Origin: Deltaproteobacteria bacterium
GTDB taxonomy: Bacteria; Desulfobacterota; GWC2-55-46; DRQE01
DNA: 55,918 nucleotides
Assembly: GCA_015492495.1 (NCBI GenBank)
Contig: WGEY01000035.1
Location: 1-55,918, forward strand
Direction of reading: 5' to 3'
Below the pieces are notes generated by a model. It made no database searches, had not been told where the DNA came from, and worked only from the letters and a program-made list of their open reading frames with translations. The position numbers were made by a program, and so were the translations under genes. Positions 16,225 to 25,572 of the stretch are shown one piece after another. How positions within the stretch are numbered: the stretch's first letter is position 1; the number at the start of each line of letters is the position of its first letter.

Positions 16225-17998
16225 GTGGGCACATCCCGCGGCGATACTCATAGTCGGCTCATTCCTCGTCCCGTTTCTCAGGGGCGGGTTAAGGAAGTGC
16301 TACCTCCTGGCCCTGCCATCCGCGGCGCTTGTCTCCACCATCTACTTGTCGCCAGGAAACCACTGGACCTACAGCTTCCTCGGTAACGACCTCATCTTCG
16401 GCAGGGTCGACAAGCTGAGCCTCGTTTTCGCCTACGTCTTCACCATAATGGCCTTCATAGGCAACATGTACGCGCTGCACGTGGACGACAACAGGCAGCA
16501 CGTGGCAGCCCTGATGTATGCCGGAAGTTCGTTGGGGGTGGTCTTCGCAGGCGACCTGCTCACCCTCTTCATCTTCTGGGAGATAATGGCATTCGCATCG
16601 GCCTATCTCATATTCGCGAGGTTCACCGAGCGCGCGAAGAAGGCCGGTTTCAGGTACCTGCTCGTGCACCTCTTCGGAGGCGTGGTGCTCCTTGCCGGCA
16701 TCATAATGCACTACGTGGAGTCGGGCTCTCTCCTCTTCGGCCCGCTGGGAGACGGTGGATTGGCGTTCTACCTCATACTCATCGGCTTCATACTGAATGC
16801 GGCCGTGCCCCCGCTGAGCGCCTGGCTTTCGGACGCGTATCCAGAGGCAACTATAACAGGCTCGGTATTTCTATGCGCATTTACGACGAAGACCGCGATT
16901 TACGTACTCATAAGGGGCTTTCCCGGTACGGAAATACTCGTCCCCATGGGGGTCTTCATGACCCTCTACGGGGTTGTCTACGCGGTCCTTGAAAACGACT
17001 GCAGGCGGCTTCTCGCCTACCACATCATAAGCCAGGTGGGCTACATGGTCACCGGTGTGGGTATGGGCACATACCTTGCCCTAAACGGGGCCACTGCCCA
17101 CGCCTTTACGCACATCATCTACAAGGCCCTTCTCTTCATGGGCGCGGGCTCGGTGGTATACATGACAGGGTTGAGGAGACTCACCGACATGGGCGGACTC
17201 TACAGGACCATGCCGGTCACCATGGTGCTCTACATGATAGGCGGGTTCTCCATATCGGCCTTCCCGCTGTTCAGCGGCTTTGTAAGCAAATCCATGGTGG
17301 TCTCTGCCGCGGCCTATGATCACAGAGCGATCGTTACGCTCCTGCTGACCGCGGCTTCAACAGGTACGTTTCTGTCAACCACATTAAAGCTGCCATACTT
17401 CATGTTCTTCGGAAAGGATTCAGGCATCAAGGCCAAGGAGCCGCCATTGAACATGCTGGTCGGGATGGGTATAGCAGCGTTTCTGTGCGTGGCGATGGGT
17501 GTCTATCCGAGCGCTCTCTACAATGTGCTGCCGTACCTTGCCAAATACAAGCCGTATACAGCAGACCATATAACAGGTTCTCTCGGCCTTCTCCTCTTCA
17601 CTGCACTCGGCTTCTTCGTACTGCTCAAGAAGCTCAACCCGGAGCCTACCATAAGCATGGATACCGACTGGTTCTACAGGAAAGGGGCCTCGATATTTAT
17701 GTGGTTCCTGAACGATCCCATGCTGAAGATAGGGGACCTGCTTGCGAGGACCTTTTTCAACACCATACCATCGGCGCTCATCTGGTTCAGCAAAAACCCG
17801 CTGGGGGCGTTGAAGATCGCCGCTGACACGGCCTTCATCCTCGTATGCGGCTCGGACAGGCGGGCCGAGGTAAAAAGGAGGATAGATAAGGAAAAGGCCA
17901 TCTATCCCGGTGACATCATAAAGCACTGGCCGATCGGCTCGACGGTGCTCTGGGTGACCATCTTCCTTTTAACCTGCCTTCTCATCTACTATGTCTGA
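16217..17998 (+). CDS. MrpD/NuoL-like proton channel subunit, third copy
   Basis: 593 residues, the largest of the three channel proteins. Family features are Glu in LFIFWEIMAFASAYLIF, Lys in AFTTKTAIYVLIRG, the NDCRRLLAYHIISQVGYM segment, and Lys in HIIYKALLFMGAG. A C-terminal extension of about 110 residues follows the last core helices and ends in one more membrane helix, recalling the NuoL tail. In MrpD-like proteins the Lys/Glu pairs carry the protons. It closes the operon; no clear terminator follows. Confidence 0.9.
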   Translation: MTEWAHPAAILIVGSFLVPFLRGGLRKCYLLALPSAALVSTIYLSPGNHWTYSFLGNDLIFGRVDKLSLVFAYVFTIMAFIGNMYALHVDDNRQHVAALMYAGSSLGVVFAGDLLTLFIFWEIMAFASAYLIFARFTERAKKAGFRYLLVHLFGGVVLLAGIIMHYVESGSLLFGPLGDGGLAFYLILIGFILNAAVPPLSAWLSDAYPEATITGSVFLCAFTTKTAIYVLIRGFPGTEILVPMGVFMTLYGVVYAVLENDCRRLLAYHIISQVGYMVTGVGMGTYLALNGATAHAFTHIIYKALLFMGAGSVVYMTGLRRLTDMGGLYRTMPVTMVLYMIGGFSISAFPLFSGFVSKSMVVSAAAYDHRAIVTLLLTAASTGTFLSTTLKLPYFMFFGKDSGIKAKEPPLNMLVGMGIAAFLCVAMGVYPSALYNVLPYLAKYKPYTADHITGSLGLLLFTALGFFVLLKKLNPEPTISMDTDWFYRKGASIFMWFLNDPMLKIGDLLARTFFNTIPSALIWFSKNPLGALKIAADTAFILVCGSDRRAEVKRRIDKEKAIYPGDIIKHWPIGSTVLWVTIFLLTCLLIYYV

Positions 17999-18021
17999 GC
18001 TTCCGCAAACGGCAAAAAACT

Positions 18022-18051
18022 CTTACATCTCAACAGGTTATCTGATATAAT
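18022..18051 (+). promoter_or_regulatory. Extended -10 promoter for hemW
   Basis: A perfect TATAAT (18046-18051) preceded by TG at the extended -10 position, with CTTACA (18022-18027) 18 bases upstream as a weaker -35. The predicted start is near 18058, so hemW is not dependent on the antiporter operon. Confidence 0.7.
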
Positions 18052-18096
18052 GGACTGGCGGCATCTATTTTTGGCGCTGCGGGAGGATTGTGGGGT

Positions 18097-19263
18097 TTGG
18101 ACAAGGTGACGGGATACACACCGAATGGCTCCCTCGGGATATACATACACATCCCCTACTGCAGGAACAAGTGCGCATACTGCGACTTCAACTCCCGTGC
18201 AACGGACCCTGTGCCAGAGGGGCCGTACACGGAGTGCCTGCTGAGGGAACTCTCCCTCCTTGCGGACAGGGAATCACCGAAGGAACGATTCTCCGGCCTT
18301 GAGACGGTCTACTTCGGCGGCGGGACACCGTCACTTTTTTCACCGGAGTCCATAGTCCGCATTCTGGACAACGTATTTGCAGTGATCCACCCCAATGACG
18401 GAATCGAGATAACCATCGAGGCCAACCCGGACACGGTCGACGGAAAAAGGCTCAAGGGGTACAGGGACGCTGGCATAAACAGGCTGAGCCTCGGCGTGCA
18501 ATCCTTCAATGACCTGGACCTGAAGAGACTCGGAAGGACCCACAGTGCGCGCAAGGCCGAATGTGTAATACAGGAGGCGAGGGACGCCGGGTTTACAAAC
18601 CTATCGATCGACCTAATCTTCGCCATCCCCGGACAGACGCCGTCGGACCTGGAACGATCCATACTCAAGGCGCTGACGGTCCGGCCGGAGCACATATCCC
18701 TTTACGGACTTACGATAGAGCACGGCACCCCACTGCACACGGCCCTTCGGAACGGGAAACTGGACCTTACCCCCGAAGAGGTAGAGGTCGAAATGTACTT
18801 CAAGGCAAAGGAGCTCCTCAAACAGGCTGGTTACGAGCATTACGAGATATCCAGCTTCGCGCTCGAGGGTTTCCACAGCCGCCACAACAGCCGCTACTGG
18901 GAGGGCGGTAGCTACATCGGCCTCGGTGCCGGCGCGCACTCTTTCCTGAGATACCCCGGATGGGGCAGGAGGTGGTGGAACGAACAGGACCCCGAACGCT
19001 ACATGGAACTTACGGCCGCGGGTGTGGCGGCTACCGAAGGCGGAGAGACGCTTGGAAGGGACGAAGCCATGACCGAACGGCTGATGCTGGGATTAAGGAG
19101 GCTCTGCGGTATAAGCGAGGAAGAATTCAGGAAAGACTTCGGCCTCTCGCCCAGGAGCGTGCTGGAGTGGAAAAGGCTCCGTGAACTCGGGATCGTTCAA
19201 TCGGCCAACGGCAGAATAACACTTACTGAAAAAGGGATAATATTTTCAAACGAGATATTTTAG
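18097..19263 (+). CDS. hemW: Radical SAM heme chaperone HemW
   Basis: HemW is a radical SAM protein, long misannotated as coproporphyrinogen III oxidase, that binds heme and delivers it. The 388-residue product has the 4Fe-4S motif CRNKCAYCDF (CxxxCxxC), followed by YFGGGTPS and the INRLSLGVQSF segment. The Cys after the first motif is absent, as in HemW rather than HemN. I place the start at TTG 18097, 10 bases after GGGAGG; a TTG at 18088 is too close to that site. Confidence 0.92.
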   Translation: MDKVTGYTPNGSLGIYIHIPYCRNKCAYCDFNSRATDPVPEGPYTECLLRELSLLADRESPKERFSGLETVYFGGGTPSLFSPESIVRILDNVFAVIHPNDGIEITIEANPDTVDGKRLKGYRDAGINRLSLGVQSFNDLDLKRLGRTHSARKAECVIQEARDAGFTNLSIDLIFAIPGQTPSDLERSILKALTVRPEHISLYGLTIEHGTPLHTALRNGKLDLTPEEVEVEMYFKAKELLKQAGYEHYEISSFALEGFHSRHNSRYWEGGSYIGLGAGAHSFLRYPGWGRRWWNEQDPERYMELTAAGVAATEGGETLGRDEAMTERLMLGLRRLCGISEEEFRKDFGLSPRSVLEWKRLRELGIVQSANGRITLTEKGIIFSNEIF

Positions 19264-19267
19264 TCAC

Positions 19268-19296
19268 TTGAAATAGCCCGCACCATTTGTTATCTT
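19268..19296 (+). promoter_or_regulatory. Possible sigma-70 promoter for hrcA-grpE-dnaJ
   Basis: TTGAAA (19268-19273), 17 bases, TATCTT (19291-19296). It begins 5 bases after the hemW stop. No CIRCE element (TTAGCACTC-N9-GAGTGCTAA) is present between here and hrcA. Confidence 0.45.
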
Positions 19297-19349
19297 TCTT
19301 TTCTGGATGAAATAAGACGGCTTGCACGGGATCCTGTACGGTTTTGGCC

Positions 19350-20420
19350 ATGAAAAGAATACACAGGAGAACAAACATCATAAGGGGTGAAACAGGGCTG
19401 ACCGAACGGGCCGAAAAGATACTGGCCGCCGTGGTCCAGGAATATGTCACAACGGCCGTACCGGTGAGCTCCAAGACCATAGCCGAAAAGTACGGTATAG
19501 GGCTGAGCCCGGCGAGCATCAGGAGCATCATGGCGGAGCTCGAAAGGGAGAACTACCTCACCAGACCCCATACATCCGCCGGCAGGGTCCCGACGGACAG
19601 AAGCTTCAGACTTTACGTCGACTCGCTCAGCGAACTCGAGGAGCCCCGCGAAACAGACATCGACCTCATAAGCTCATGCTGCAACGGTCCGTTCGGCGCC
19701 GATCTGATAATGCGCAGGACCACGAGGGCGCTCTCTATGCTTACATGCTGCGCCGGATTCGTGCTTACGCCGCGGCTCAGGCACCTTTCGATAAAACAGA
19801 TCAGGTTCCTGTCCATAAACGACACCAGCCTTTTGGTCGTCATCGTATCGACAGGGGGATTTGTTCAAACGAGGCTTGTGAGGCTCGACGAGGATATAGA
19901 CCACCTCGACCTGGAGAAGATATCAAATTACCTCACCACACTCGCAAGGGGGAAAACACTGGAAGAGCTGCGTAACAGGGTTCTGAGAGAGATGAAAAAA
20001 GAAAAGAACCTCTACGATACGCTACTCAAAAGGGCGCTAAAACTCGGGGAGATCGCCGTAAAAGAGGTGTCGACGAGCCCTAAGGAAGAGATATACGTCG
20101 AAGGCATGACGCTTATCTTCGAGCAGCCCGAGTTCAGGGAGGACGTGGAGAGGATGAGGCGCCTGTTCAATGCGTTCGAAGAAAAGAGCCTTCTCGTCAA
20201 GATACTCGACAAGAGCCTTGAGGATAAGGAACCCCACATCTACATGGGATCAGAGTGGGATGTCGAGGAGTTCGAAGGGCTCAGTTTCGTCACCGCTCCG
20301 TGCCGCAAAGATGGATATACCATCGGGACAGTCGGTATCATCGGACCCGTCAGAATGAATTATCCCAAGATCATCCCCCTCGTAAACTATGCCGCCCAGT
20401 TTCTCGGCAAGGCCCTTTAA
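19350..20420 (+). CDS. hrcA: Heat-inducible transcription repressor HrcA
   Basis: HrcA represses heat-shock genes by binding CIRCE. The 356-residue protein has the N-terminal winged helix (LTERAEKILAAVVQEYV, then LSPASIRSIMAELE) and the conserved HTSAGRVPTDRSFRLYV segment, followed by the GAF-like domain ending in GPVRMNYPKIIPLVNY. The ATG at 19350 is preferred to the in-frame TTG at 19344. It is the first gene of an hrcA-grpE-dnaJ group without dnaK. Confidence 0.95.
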   Translation: MKRIHRRTNIIRGETGLTERAEKILAAVVQEYVTTAVPVSSKTIAEKYGIGLSPASIRSIMAELERENYLTRPHTSAGRVPTDRSFRLYVDSLSELEEPRETDIDLISSCCNGPFGADLIMRRTTRALSMLTCCAGFVLTPRLRHLSIKQIRFLSINDTSLLVVIVSTGGFVQTRLVRLDEDIDHLDLEKISNYLTTLARGKTLEELRNRVLREMKKEKNLYDTLLKRALKLGEIAVKEVSTSPKEEIYVEGMTLIFEQPEFREDVERMRRLFNAFEEKSLLVKILDKSLEDKEPHIYMGSEWDVEEFEGLSFVTAPCRKDGYTIGTVGIIGPVRMNYPKIIPLVNYAAQFLGKAL

Positions 20421-20482
20421 CTATCCTGAGTTATAGTTAAGGATTATTGAAGACAAACCATATCCGTAAAGAGGGAAGGTCC

Positions 20483-21091
20483 ATGGACAAGGAGATGGAA
20501 CAGAAGAAAGCTTCTGAGGCAGCAACCGGAGAGGAGGCCTGCAAAGACCCCAAGGAGCTGGCCGCTGAATACGAAGAGGCGGCGGAGCAGCTCAGGAAAG
20601 AGCTCGATGAAAAGACAAAGGAGGCCGAGGAGTTCAGAAACAAGTACCTCCGCAAGTGCGCAGACTTCGAAAACTACAAGAAGAGGATGGATAAGGAGAA
20701 GTCCGCACTCGTAAGCTTTGCCAACGAGGAGCTCATAAAGGAACTTCTGGGCGTGCTGGACAACCTTGAAAGGGCGCTTGAGCACTTCGAGGAATCGCCC
20801 AGTGAAGAGGCTGCGGTAAACTCATTGCGCAGCGGTGTCGAGCTCACGCTCAAGAACATGCACGACATCCTCAAGAAGTTCGGGCTCAAGGAGATAGAGG
20901 CCAAGGGCAAGCCGTTCGACCCTACGATGCACGAGGCATTGAGCCACGAGGAAAGCGAAGAATACGAAAGCGGGGTCGTCATCAAGGAGCTACAGAAGGG
21001 TTACCTCCTCAACGAGAGGCTTCTCAGGCCGTCGCTCGTAGTCGTTGCAAAAGGACCGTCAGGCAAGCGGGAGAGCGAAACCTCTAATTAG
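20483..21091 (+). CDS. grpE: Nucleotide exchange factor GrpE
   Basis: GrpE releases ADP from DnaK. The 202-residue protein begins with a charged coiled coil (residues about 10-95). The conserved KYLRKCADFENYKKR follows, then the beta domain with FDPTMHEALS and KGYLLNERLLRPSLVVVAK. The start ATG 20483 has a GGGAAGG site upstream; the frame extends 12 codons further. It lies 62 bases after hrcA. Confidence 0.96.
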   Translation: MDKEMEQKKASEAATGEEACKDPKELAAEYEEAAEQLRKELDEKTKEAEEFRNKYLRKCADFENYKKRMDKEKSALVSFANEELIKELLGVLDNLERALEHFEESPSEEAAVNSLRSGVELTLKNMHDILKKFGLKEIEAKGKPFDPTMHEALSHEESEEYESGVVIKELQKGYLLNERLLRPSLVVVAKGPSGKRESETSN

Positions 21092-21202
21092 TCCGCCGGC
21101 AAACACCTAAAGAAGGCACCGGGCAACGGCAACATCCCCGCCACGAACAGGCGCCGCGTTTTGCCCGGGATCGACAATATACGGAAGGCAGGGTCTCATC
21201 TT

Positions 21203-22297
21203 ATGGCTAAAGATTACTACCAGGTGCTCGGTGTGGACAGAAACGCCACCGACGCCGAGATAAAGAAGGCCTACAGAAGGCTTGCGCACCTATACCATCC
21301 AGACAAGCACAAGGGTGACAGGGAGGCCGAGGAGAGGTTCAAGGAGATAAACGAGGCCTACGAGGTGCTCAAGGACCCCGAAAAACGCGCCGGGTACGAC
21401 AGGTTCGGCCAGGCCGGGGTTGGCGGCGGCTTCGGAGACGTGGGCTTCGGCGGAGACTTCCAGGACTTCTTCGGCGACATATTCGCCGACTTTTTCGGTA
21501 CGAGGAGGAGACGCCCCGGACCAGAGCCCGGCGCCGACCTCAGATACGACCTCGAGATCACCTTTGAGGAGGCGGCCTTCGGAGCGACCAAGAAGATCGA
21601 TATACCCAAGACCGTGCCCTGTGACACCTGCAACGGCAGCGGGGCCAGACCGGGGACCTCACCGGACAGGTGCTCAAGGTGTAACGGAACAGGCCAGGAG
21701 AGGTTCCAACAGGGCCTTTTCAGCATATCAAGGACATGTTCCGCATGCAGGGGAACCGGGGCGGTCATACACACCCCCTGCAAGGATTGCGGCGGAAGCG
21801 GCAAGACCCGTGCTACACAAACCATCACAATAAATATCCCTCCAGGCGTGGATACCGGCTCGAGGCTGAGGATCGCCAACGAGGGGGAGGCTGGACGCAG
21901 GGGAGGCCCTCCTGGGGACCTCTATGTCTTCATCACCGTCAAGCCACACCCCATATTCAAGAGAGACGGTTACGATGTGATATGCGAGGTGCCAGTCAGC
22001 TTTCCCCAGGTCGCCCTCGGCTCGGAGATAGAGGTTCCGACACTCGAAGGGCCGGTAAAGCTCAAGATACCTGCCGGCACGCAGACTGGCAGGATATTCA
22101 GGCTAAAGGGCAAGGGCATAGCCTCGCTACAGACGGGAAGGCGTGGAGACGAACTTGTACACATAAGGGTCGAGACACCCACGAGGCTCAACAAGAGGCA
22201 GAGGGAGTTACTTGAGGAGTTCGCCAGGATAAGCAACGACGACATATTGCCCCAGAAAAAAAGCTTCTTCGAGAAGGTACGGGAGATCTTCGAGTGA
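21203..22297 (+). CDS. dnaJ: Chaperone DnaJ (type I)
   Basis: DnaJ delivers clients to DnaK and stimulates its ATPase. The 364 residues show, in order, a J domain with the HPD tripeptide (YHPDKHKG), a Gly/Phe-rich linker ([18 protein letters not shown]), four CxxCxGxG zinc repeats ([32 protein letters not shown]) and the substrate-binding domain. The ATG at 21203 is supported by [11 protein letters not shown]. dnaK, usually between grpE and dnaJ, is absent from the window. Confidence 0.97.
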   Translation: MAKDYYQVLGVDRNATDAEIKKAYRRLAHLYHPDKHKGDREAEERFKEINEAYEVLKDPEKRAGYDRFGQAGVGGGFGDVGFGGDFQDFFGDIFADFFGTRRRRPGPEPGADLRYDLEITFEEAAFGATKKIDIPKTVPCDTCNGSGARPGTSPDRCSRCNGTGQERFQQGLFSISRTCSACRGTGAVIHTPCKDCGGSGKTRATQTITINIPPGVDTGSRLRIANEGEAGRRGGPPGDLYVFITVKPHPIFKRDGYDVICEVPVSFPQVALGSEIEVPTLEGPVKLKIPAGTQTGRIFRLKGKGIASLQTGRRGDELVHIRVETPTRLNKRQRELLEEFARISNDDILPQKKSFFEKVREIFE

Positions 22298-23904
22298 AAA
22301 GAAAGATAGCTGCTGCGGCCGTCATATTACTCCTTTCGGCTTCCCTGTCGGATGCAAGGATATTCTGGTCCGAGAACGCGGCCACCGAGGCCCTGTGGAG
22401 GATATTCGAGGATATAGAGCTCAACGGCGCCACCGACACGAACACCGCGGAGCTTGAAAGGTTCATATACACCTACCCCGCCTTCGCCGACACGGACGAG
22501 GCCGTAATAAGGATCGCATCGATCTTTGCGGACAAGAAAGACTTCCGCAGGGCCGCAACCTTCTACCAGATGCTCCTCGAAGACTTTCCCGCAAGCCCCC
22601 ACAAGATGGAAGCGCTCTACGGGCTCGGATACTGCCAGTACAGAAATGGAATGATAATGGAGGCAAAGTCCAACCTGGAATCCGTGGTCTCCACCCCGAA
22701 CACATCGCTCACCCTCAGAGTAAAGGCCCAGATACTGCTCGACGCCATAGAGTCAATTATCTCCACGCTGAAGCAGGAAGCCGACAGGCCGGCCATTGGC
22801 GCCGTGCTGCCGCTGAACGGGCTGTACGCCGCCTTTGGTGACGATGCATTGAAGGGCATACTGCTTGCCGTGGAAGAGTTCGTGAAAAAGGGAGGCATGG
22901 ACATAGAGGTAAGGGTGAAGGACAGCGGCTCACGGGATGTGTCCGCAGAGGAGTTGGCCGAGCAACTGCTCAGGGACGACAACGTGATGGGTATTGTAGG
23001 GCCTCTCCTGAGCAGAACGGCCCCGGCGGTGGCAAGGACCACCCAGAGTAGAATGGTCCCTGCCATAGTGCTCTCCCAGAGAGACGGTATACCCGAAACC
23101 GGTGACTTTGTCTTCCGCAACTTCCTGACACCGAAGCAGCAGGCCGAGACGATAGCGGAGTACGCAATCGATACAGAGGGGCTTAAGAGCTTTGCGATCC
23201 TTTATCCGGACAACACCTACGGCAGGGACCTCGCCTACCACTTCAGGAACGCGGTCATGTCGCGCGGGGGAACCATAGCCGGAGAGGCCAAGTACGCCCC
23301 CGGCAAGAAGGACTTCGGCAAGGAGCTCAAGGCACTGTTCGACATAAAGGTGGAAAGGCGCCTGGTGGGCAGACGCCTTGTGGCGGAATACACCCCTGGC
23401 ATCGAGGTCCAGGCGCTGTACATACCGGACTACTACGCCAGCGTGGCGCAGATAGCCCCGTACCTCGCCTACTACAACATAAAGGACGTAGTGCTCCTCG
23501 GCTCCAACGGATGGAACTCCCCTGAGCTCATAGAGCTTGCCGGTGAATACGTAGAAGGGGCCGTATTCGTGGACGGGTTCTTTCCCAGGAGCAACAGGAA
23601 GGGTACGAGCGACTTTGTAAGGAGGTTCAAGAAGGTCTACGGATACGAGCCGGGTATAATAGAGGCAGAGGCCTATGACTCGGCCATGATAATGCTCGCG
23701 GCCATCGCGCAAAACGCCACGGACCGCCTCGCCGTAAGAGATATCATAGAGAAAACGGAGATACCCGACGGCGCAACCGGCAGGATCCACTTCGATGAAT
23801 ACGGGGATGCGGTAAAGGAGCTCTTCCTGCTAAAGGTGGAAGACGGAAGGATCATCGAGGTAGAGACACTGCCGGATGAAGGTGTGTCACCCGTCAGGCA
23901 GTAG
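22294..23904 (+). CDS. Periplasmic LpoA-like protein (TPR plus branched-chain-type binding fold)
   Basis: A 536-residue secreted protein with a signal peptide ([20 protein letters not shown]). Residues about 35-150 form TPR-like helices ([20 protein letters not shown]). Residues about 165-520 are a periplasmic-binding fold of the Peripla_BP_6 type ([29 protein letters not shown]). This build resembles LpoA, the outer-membrane activator of penicillin-binding protein 1A, but there is no clear lipobox cysteine. A transport-binding role is the alternative. The GTG start overlaps the dnaJ stop by four bases, so the two genes are coupled. Confidence 0.78.
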   Translation: MKRKIAAAAVILLLSASLSDARIFWSENAATEALWRIFEDIELNGATDTNTAELERFIYTYPAFADTDEAVIRIASIFADKKDFRRAATFYQMLLEDFPASPHKMEALYGLGYCQYRNGMIMEAKSNLESVVSTPNTSLTLRVKAQILLDAIESIISTLKQEADRPAIGAVLPLNGLYAAFGDDALKGILLAVEEFVKKGGMDIEVRVKDSGSRDVSAEELAEQLLRDDNVMGIVGPLLSRTAPAVARTTQSRMVPAIVLSQRDGIPETGDFVFRNFLTPKQQAETIAEYAIDTEGLKSFAILYPDNTYGRDLAYHFRNAVMSRGGTIAGEAKYAPGKKDFGKELKALFDIKVERRLVGRRLVAEYTPGIEVQALYIPDYYASVAQIAPYLAYYNIKDVVLLGSNGWNSPELIELAGEYVEGAVFVDGFFPRSNRKGTSDFVRRFKKVYGYEPGIIEAEAYDSAMIMLAAIAQNATDRLAVRDIIEKTEIPDGATGRIHFDEYGDAVKELFLLKVEDGRIIEVETLPDEGVSPVRQ

Positions 23905-23945
23905 CACGGTGTGGAACTGCGCTTGCCCCGGGTGAGATTTAGTAT

Positions 23946-23974
23946 TTGCACCGAAAAGCGTTTTAGGTTATACT
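23946..23974 (+). promoter_or_regulatory. Sigma-70 promoter for dksA
   Basis: TTGCAC (23946-23951), 17 bases, TATACT (23969-23974). The predicted start is about 23981, one base before the ATG, so the mRNA may be leaderless. Confidence 0.65.
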
Positions 23975-23981
23975 GATTTTC

Positions 23982-24350
23982 ATGGAAAAGGAAAAACTCG
24001 AACGCTTCAGAGGCATACTCAATTCAAGGCTCGAGGAACTCCTTCACGACGCGGAGAAGACCGTCAGCGGGATGAACAGGGCAGATGAGGAGCATTTTCC
24101 CGATCCTTCCGACAGGGCGTCTCACGAGACCGACCGGAACTTTACGTTGCGCGTCAAGGACAGGGAACGCAAACTGGTGGCCAAGGTCAAGGAGGCCATC
24201 AAGAGGATAGACCAGGGAACATACGGCATCTGCGAACTGTGTGGCGAGGAGATCTCCGAAAAGAGGCTCGAGGCCAGGCCCGTCACCACCTTCTGCATAG
24301 AGTGCAAGAAGGAAGAGGAGGAGCTCGAAAAAAAGAGAGGCCTCCCTTGA
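23982..24350 (+). CDS. dksA: RNA polymerase-binding transcription factor DksA
   Basis: DksA binds the secondary channel of RNA polymerase and works with ppGpp in the stringent response. The 122-residue protein has the coiled-coil tip DPSDRAS, whose acidic residues are the functional ones, and a four-cysteine zinc finger (CELC and CIEC) with the family segment RRLEARP-like KRLEARPVTTFC. No Shine-Dalgarno precedes the ATG, matching the predicted leaderless start. Confidence 0.93.
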   Translation: MEKEKLERFRGILNSRLEELLHDAEKTVSGMNRADEEHFPDPSDRASHETDRNFTLRVKDRERKLVAKVKEAIKRIDQGTYGICELCGEEISEKRLEARPVTTFCIECKKEEEELEKKRGLP

Positions 24351-24401
24351 AAAACACCTTTCTTTTTGCAAGGCATCTTGTCCTTTTTTTGACATAACCC
24401 C

Positions 24402-24430
24402 TTGCATTTTACTTCGGTTTGCGTTATATC
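24402..24430 (+). promoter_or_regulatory. Possible promoter for the galT-like gene
   Basis: TTGCAT (24402-24407), 17 bases, TATATC (24425-24430), predicted start near 24437. A TTGACA at 24389 lacks a fitting -10 box. Confidence 0.4.
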
Positions 24431-24488
24431 CACATAAGACCATCCCGTTTTACGCCAAATCCAGAGACGATAGCAGGACACTAAGGAT

Positions 24489-25490
24489 ATGTCCGAATTA
24501 AGAAAAGACCCCATAATAGGCAGATGGGTGATAATATCCACGGAACGCGGAAAGCGTCCTTCGGAGTTCGTCGTGCCTCCTCCCCCTACAAAGGGAGGCT
24601 CCTGCCCGTTCTGCGAGGGCAACGAGTCGATGACACCTCCCGAGATAATCGCATACCGTGAGCCCGGGACCCAGCCCAACACGCCGGGTTGGCGCATTCG
24701 GGTTGTGCCCAACAAGTATCCGGCGCTCAAGATAGAAGGCAGCCTGGGCAGGGTCGGCGAAGGGGTCTATGACAAGATGAACGGCGTGGGGGCCCACGAG
24801 GTCATAGTAGAGTCGCCCAACCACAAGGATACCCTGTCGACCATATCCACCAACAGGTTCGAGGAGCTCTTGTGGGCATACAGGGACAGGATCATAGACC
24901 TCAAAAAGGACACAAGGCTGCGCTACCTCCTCATATTCAAGAACCACGGCGAGGCGGCCGGCGCATCGCTTGAACATACGCACACCCAGCTCATAGCCCT
25001 GCCGATAATCCCCAAGAGGGTCGCAGAGGAGCTCGACGGCTCGCTTGAGTACTTCAACTACAAGGAACGGTGCGTGTTCTGCGACATAGTCCGTCAGGAG
25101 ATCATGCAGGGGGAAAGGGTTGTAGCCGAAAATCAGGACTTCCTTGCCGTAAGTCCTTACGCCCCGAAGTCTCCGTTCGAGGTCTGGATACTGCCGAAGT
25201 TCCACGAGTCCAACTTCGAGAACTCACAGAAGCACCACTACGAGAACCTGGCCTTGCTCTTCTCCGATGTGCTCAAGAGGATGGACAAGGTTTTGACCTT
25301 CCCGCCATATAACTTCATTTTGCACACCGCGCCGATAAAGGACAGTGTCTCCCTGCAGCACTACCACTGGCACTTTGAGATAATGCCGAAGCTTACAAAG
25401 ACGGCCGGCTTTGAATGGGGCTCGGGCTTTTACATAAATCCCACGCCTCCTGAAGAAGCGGCGACCTTCCTCAGGGAGGCCAAGATCTGA
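24489..25490 (+). CDS. galT: GalT-family nucleotidylyltransferase
   Basis: 333 residues of the HIT-superfamily galactose-1-phosphate uridylyltransferase family. It has a CPFC zinc motif near residue 38, a second zinc-type pair CVFC, the active-site stretch HTHTQLIALP (HxHxQ; the middle His takes the nucleotide) and a C-terminal LQHYHWHFEIMPKLTK. Classical GalT has HPHGQ, so HTHTQ leaves room for a related activity such as ADP-glucose phosphorylase. No other Leloir gene is nearby. AAGGA precedes the ATG. Confidence 0.82.
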   Translation: MSELRKDPIIGRWVIISTERGKRPSEFVVPPPPTKGGSCPFCEGNESMTPPEIIAYREPGTQPNTPGWRIRVVPNKYPALKIEGSLGRVGEGVYDKMNGVGAHEVIVESPNHKDTLSTISTNRFEELLWAYRDRIIDLKKDTRLRYLLIFKNHGEAAGASLEHTHTQLIALPIIPKRVAEELDGSLEYFNYKERCVFCDIVRQEIMQGERVVAENQDFLAVSPYAPKSPFEVWILPKFHESNFENSQKHHYENLALLFSDVLKRMDKVLTFPPYNFILHTAPIKDSVSLQHYHWHFEIMPKLTKTAGFEWGSGFYINPTPPEEAATFLREAKI

Positions 25491-25572
25491 CGCACCGCGG
25501 GGAACAAGGATCATGCCCTGCAGGTTTTTGTAAGGTCCACACAAATAAAGGCCCGCTCGCTGTGACCGTAGC

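Noticed and set aside
19264-19349. CIRCE element before hrcA
   Set aside because: No TTAGCACTC or GAGTGCTAA half-site is present.
24360-24410. Sigma-54 site before the galT-like gene
   Set aside because: TGAC and TTGC are present but the spacing is one base too long and the -24 GG is missing.
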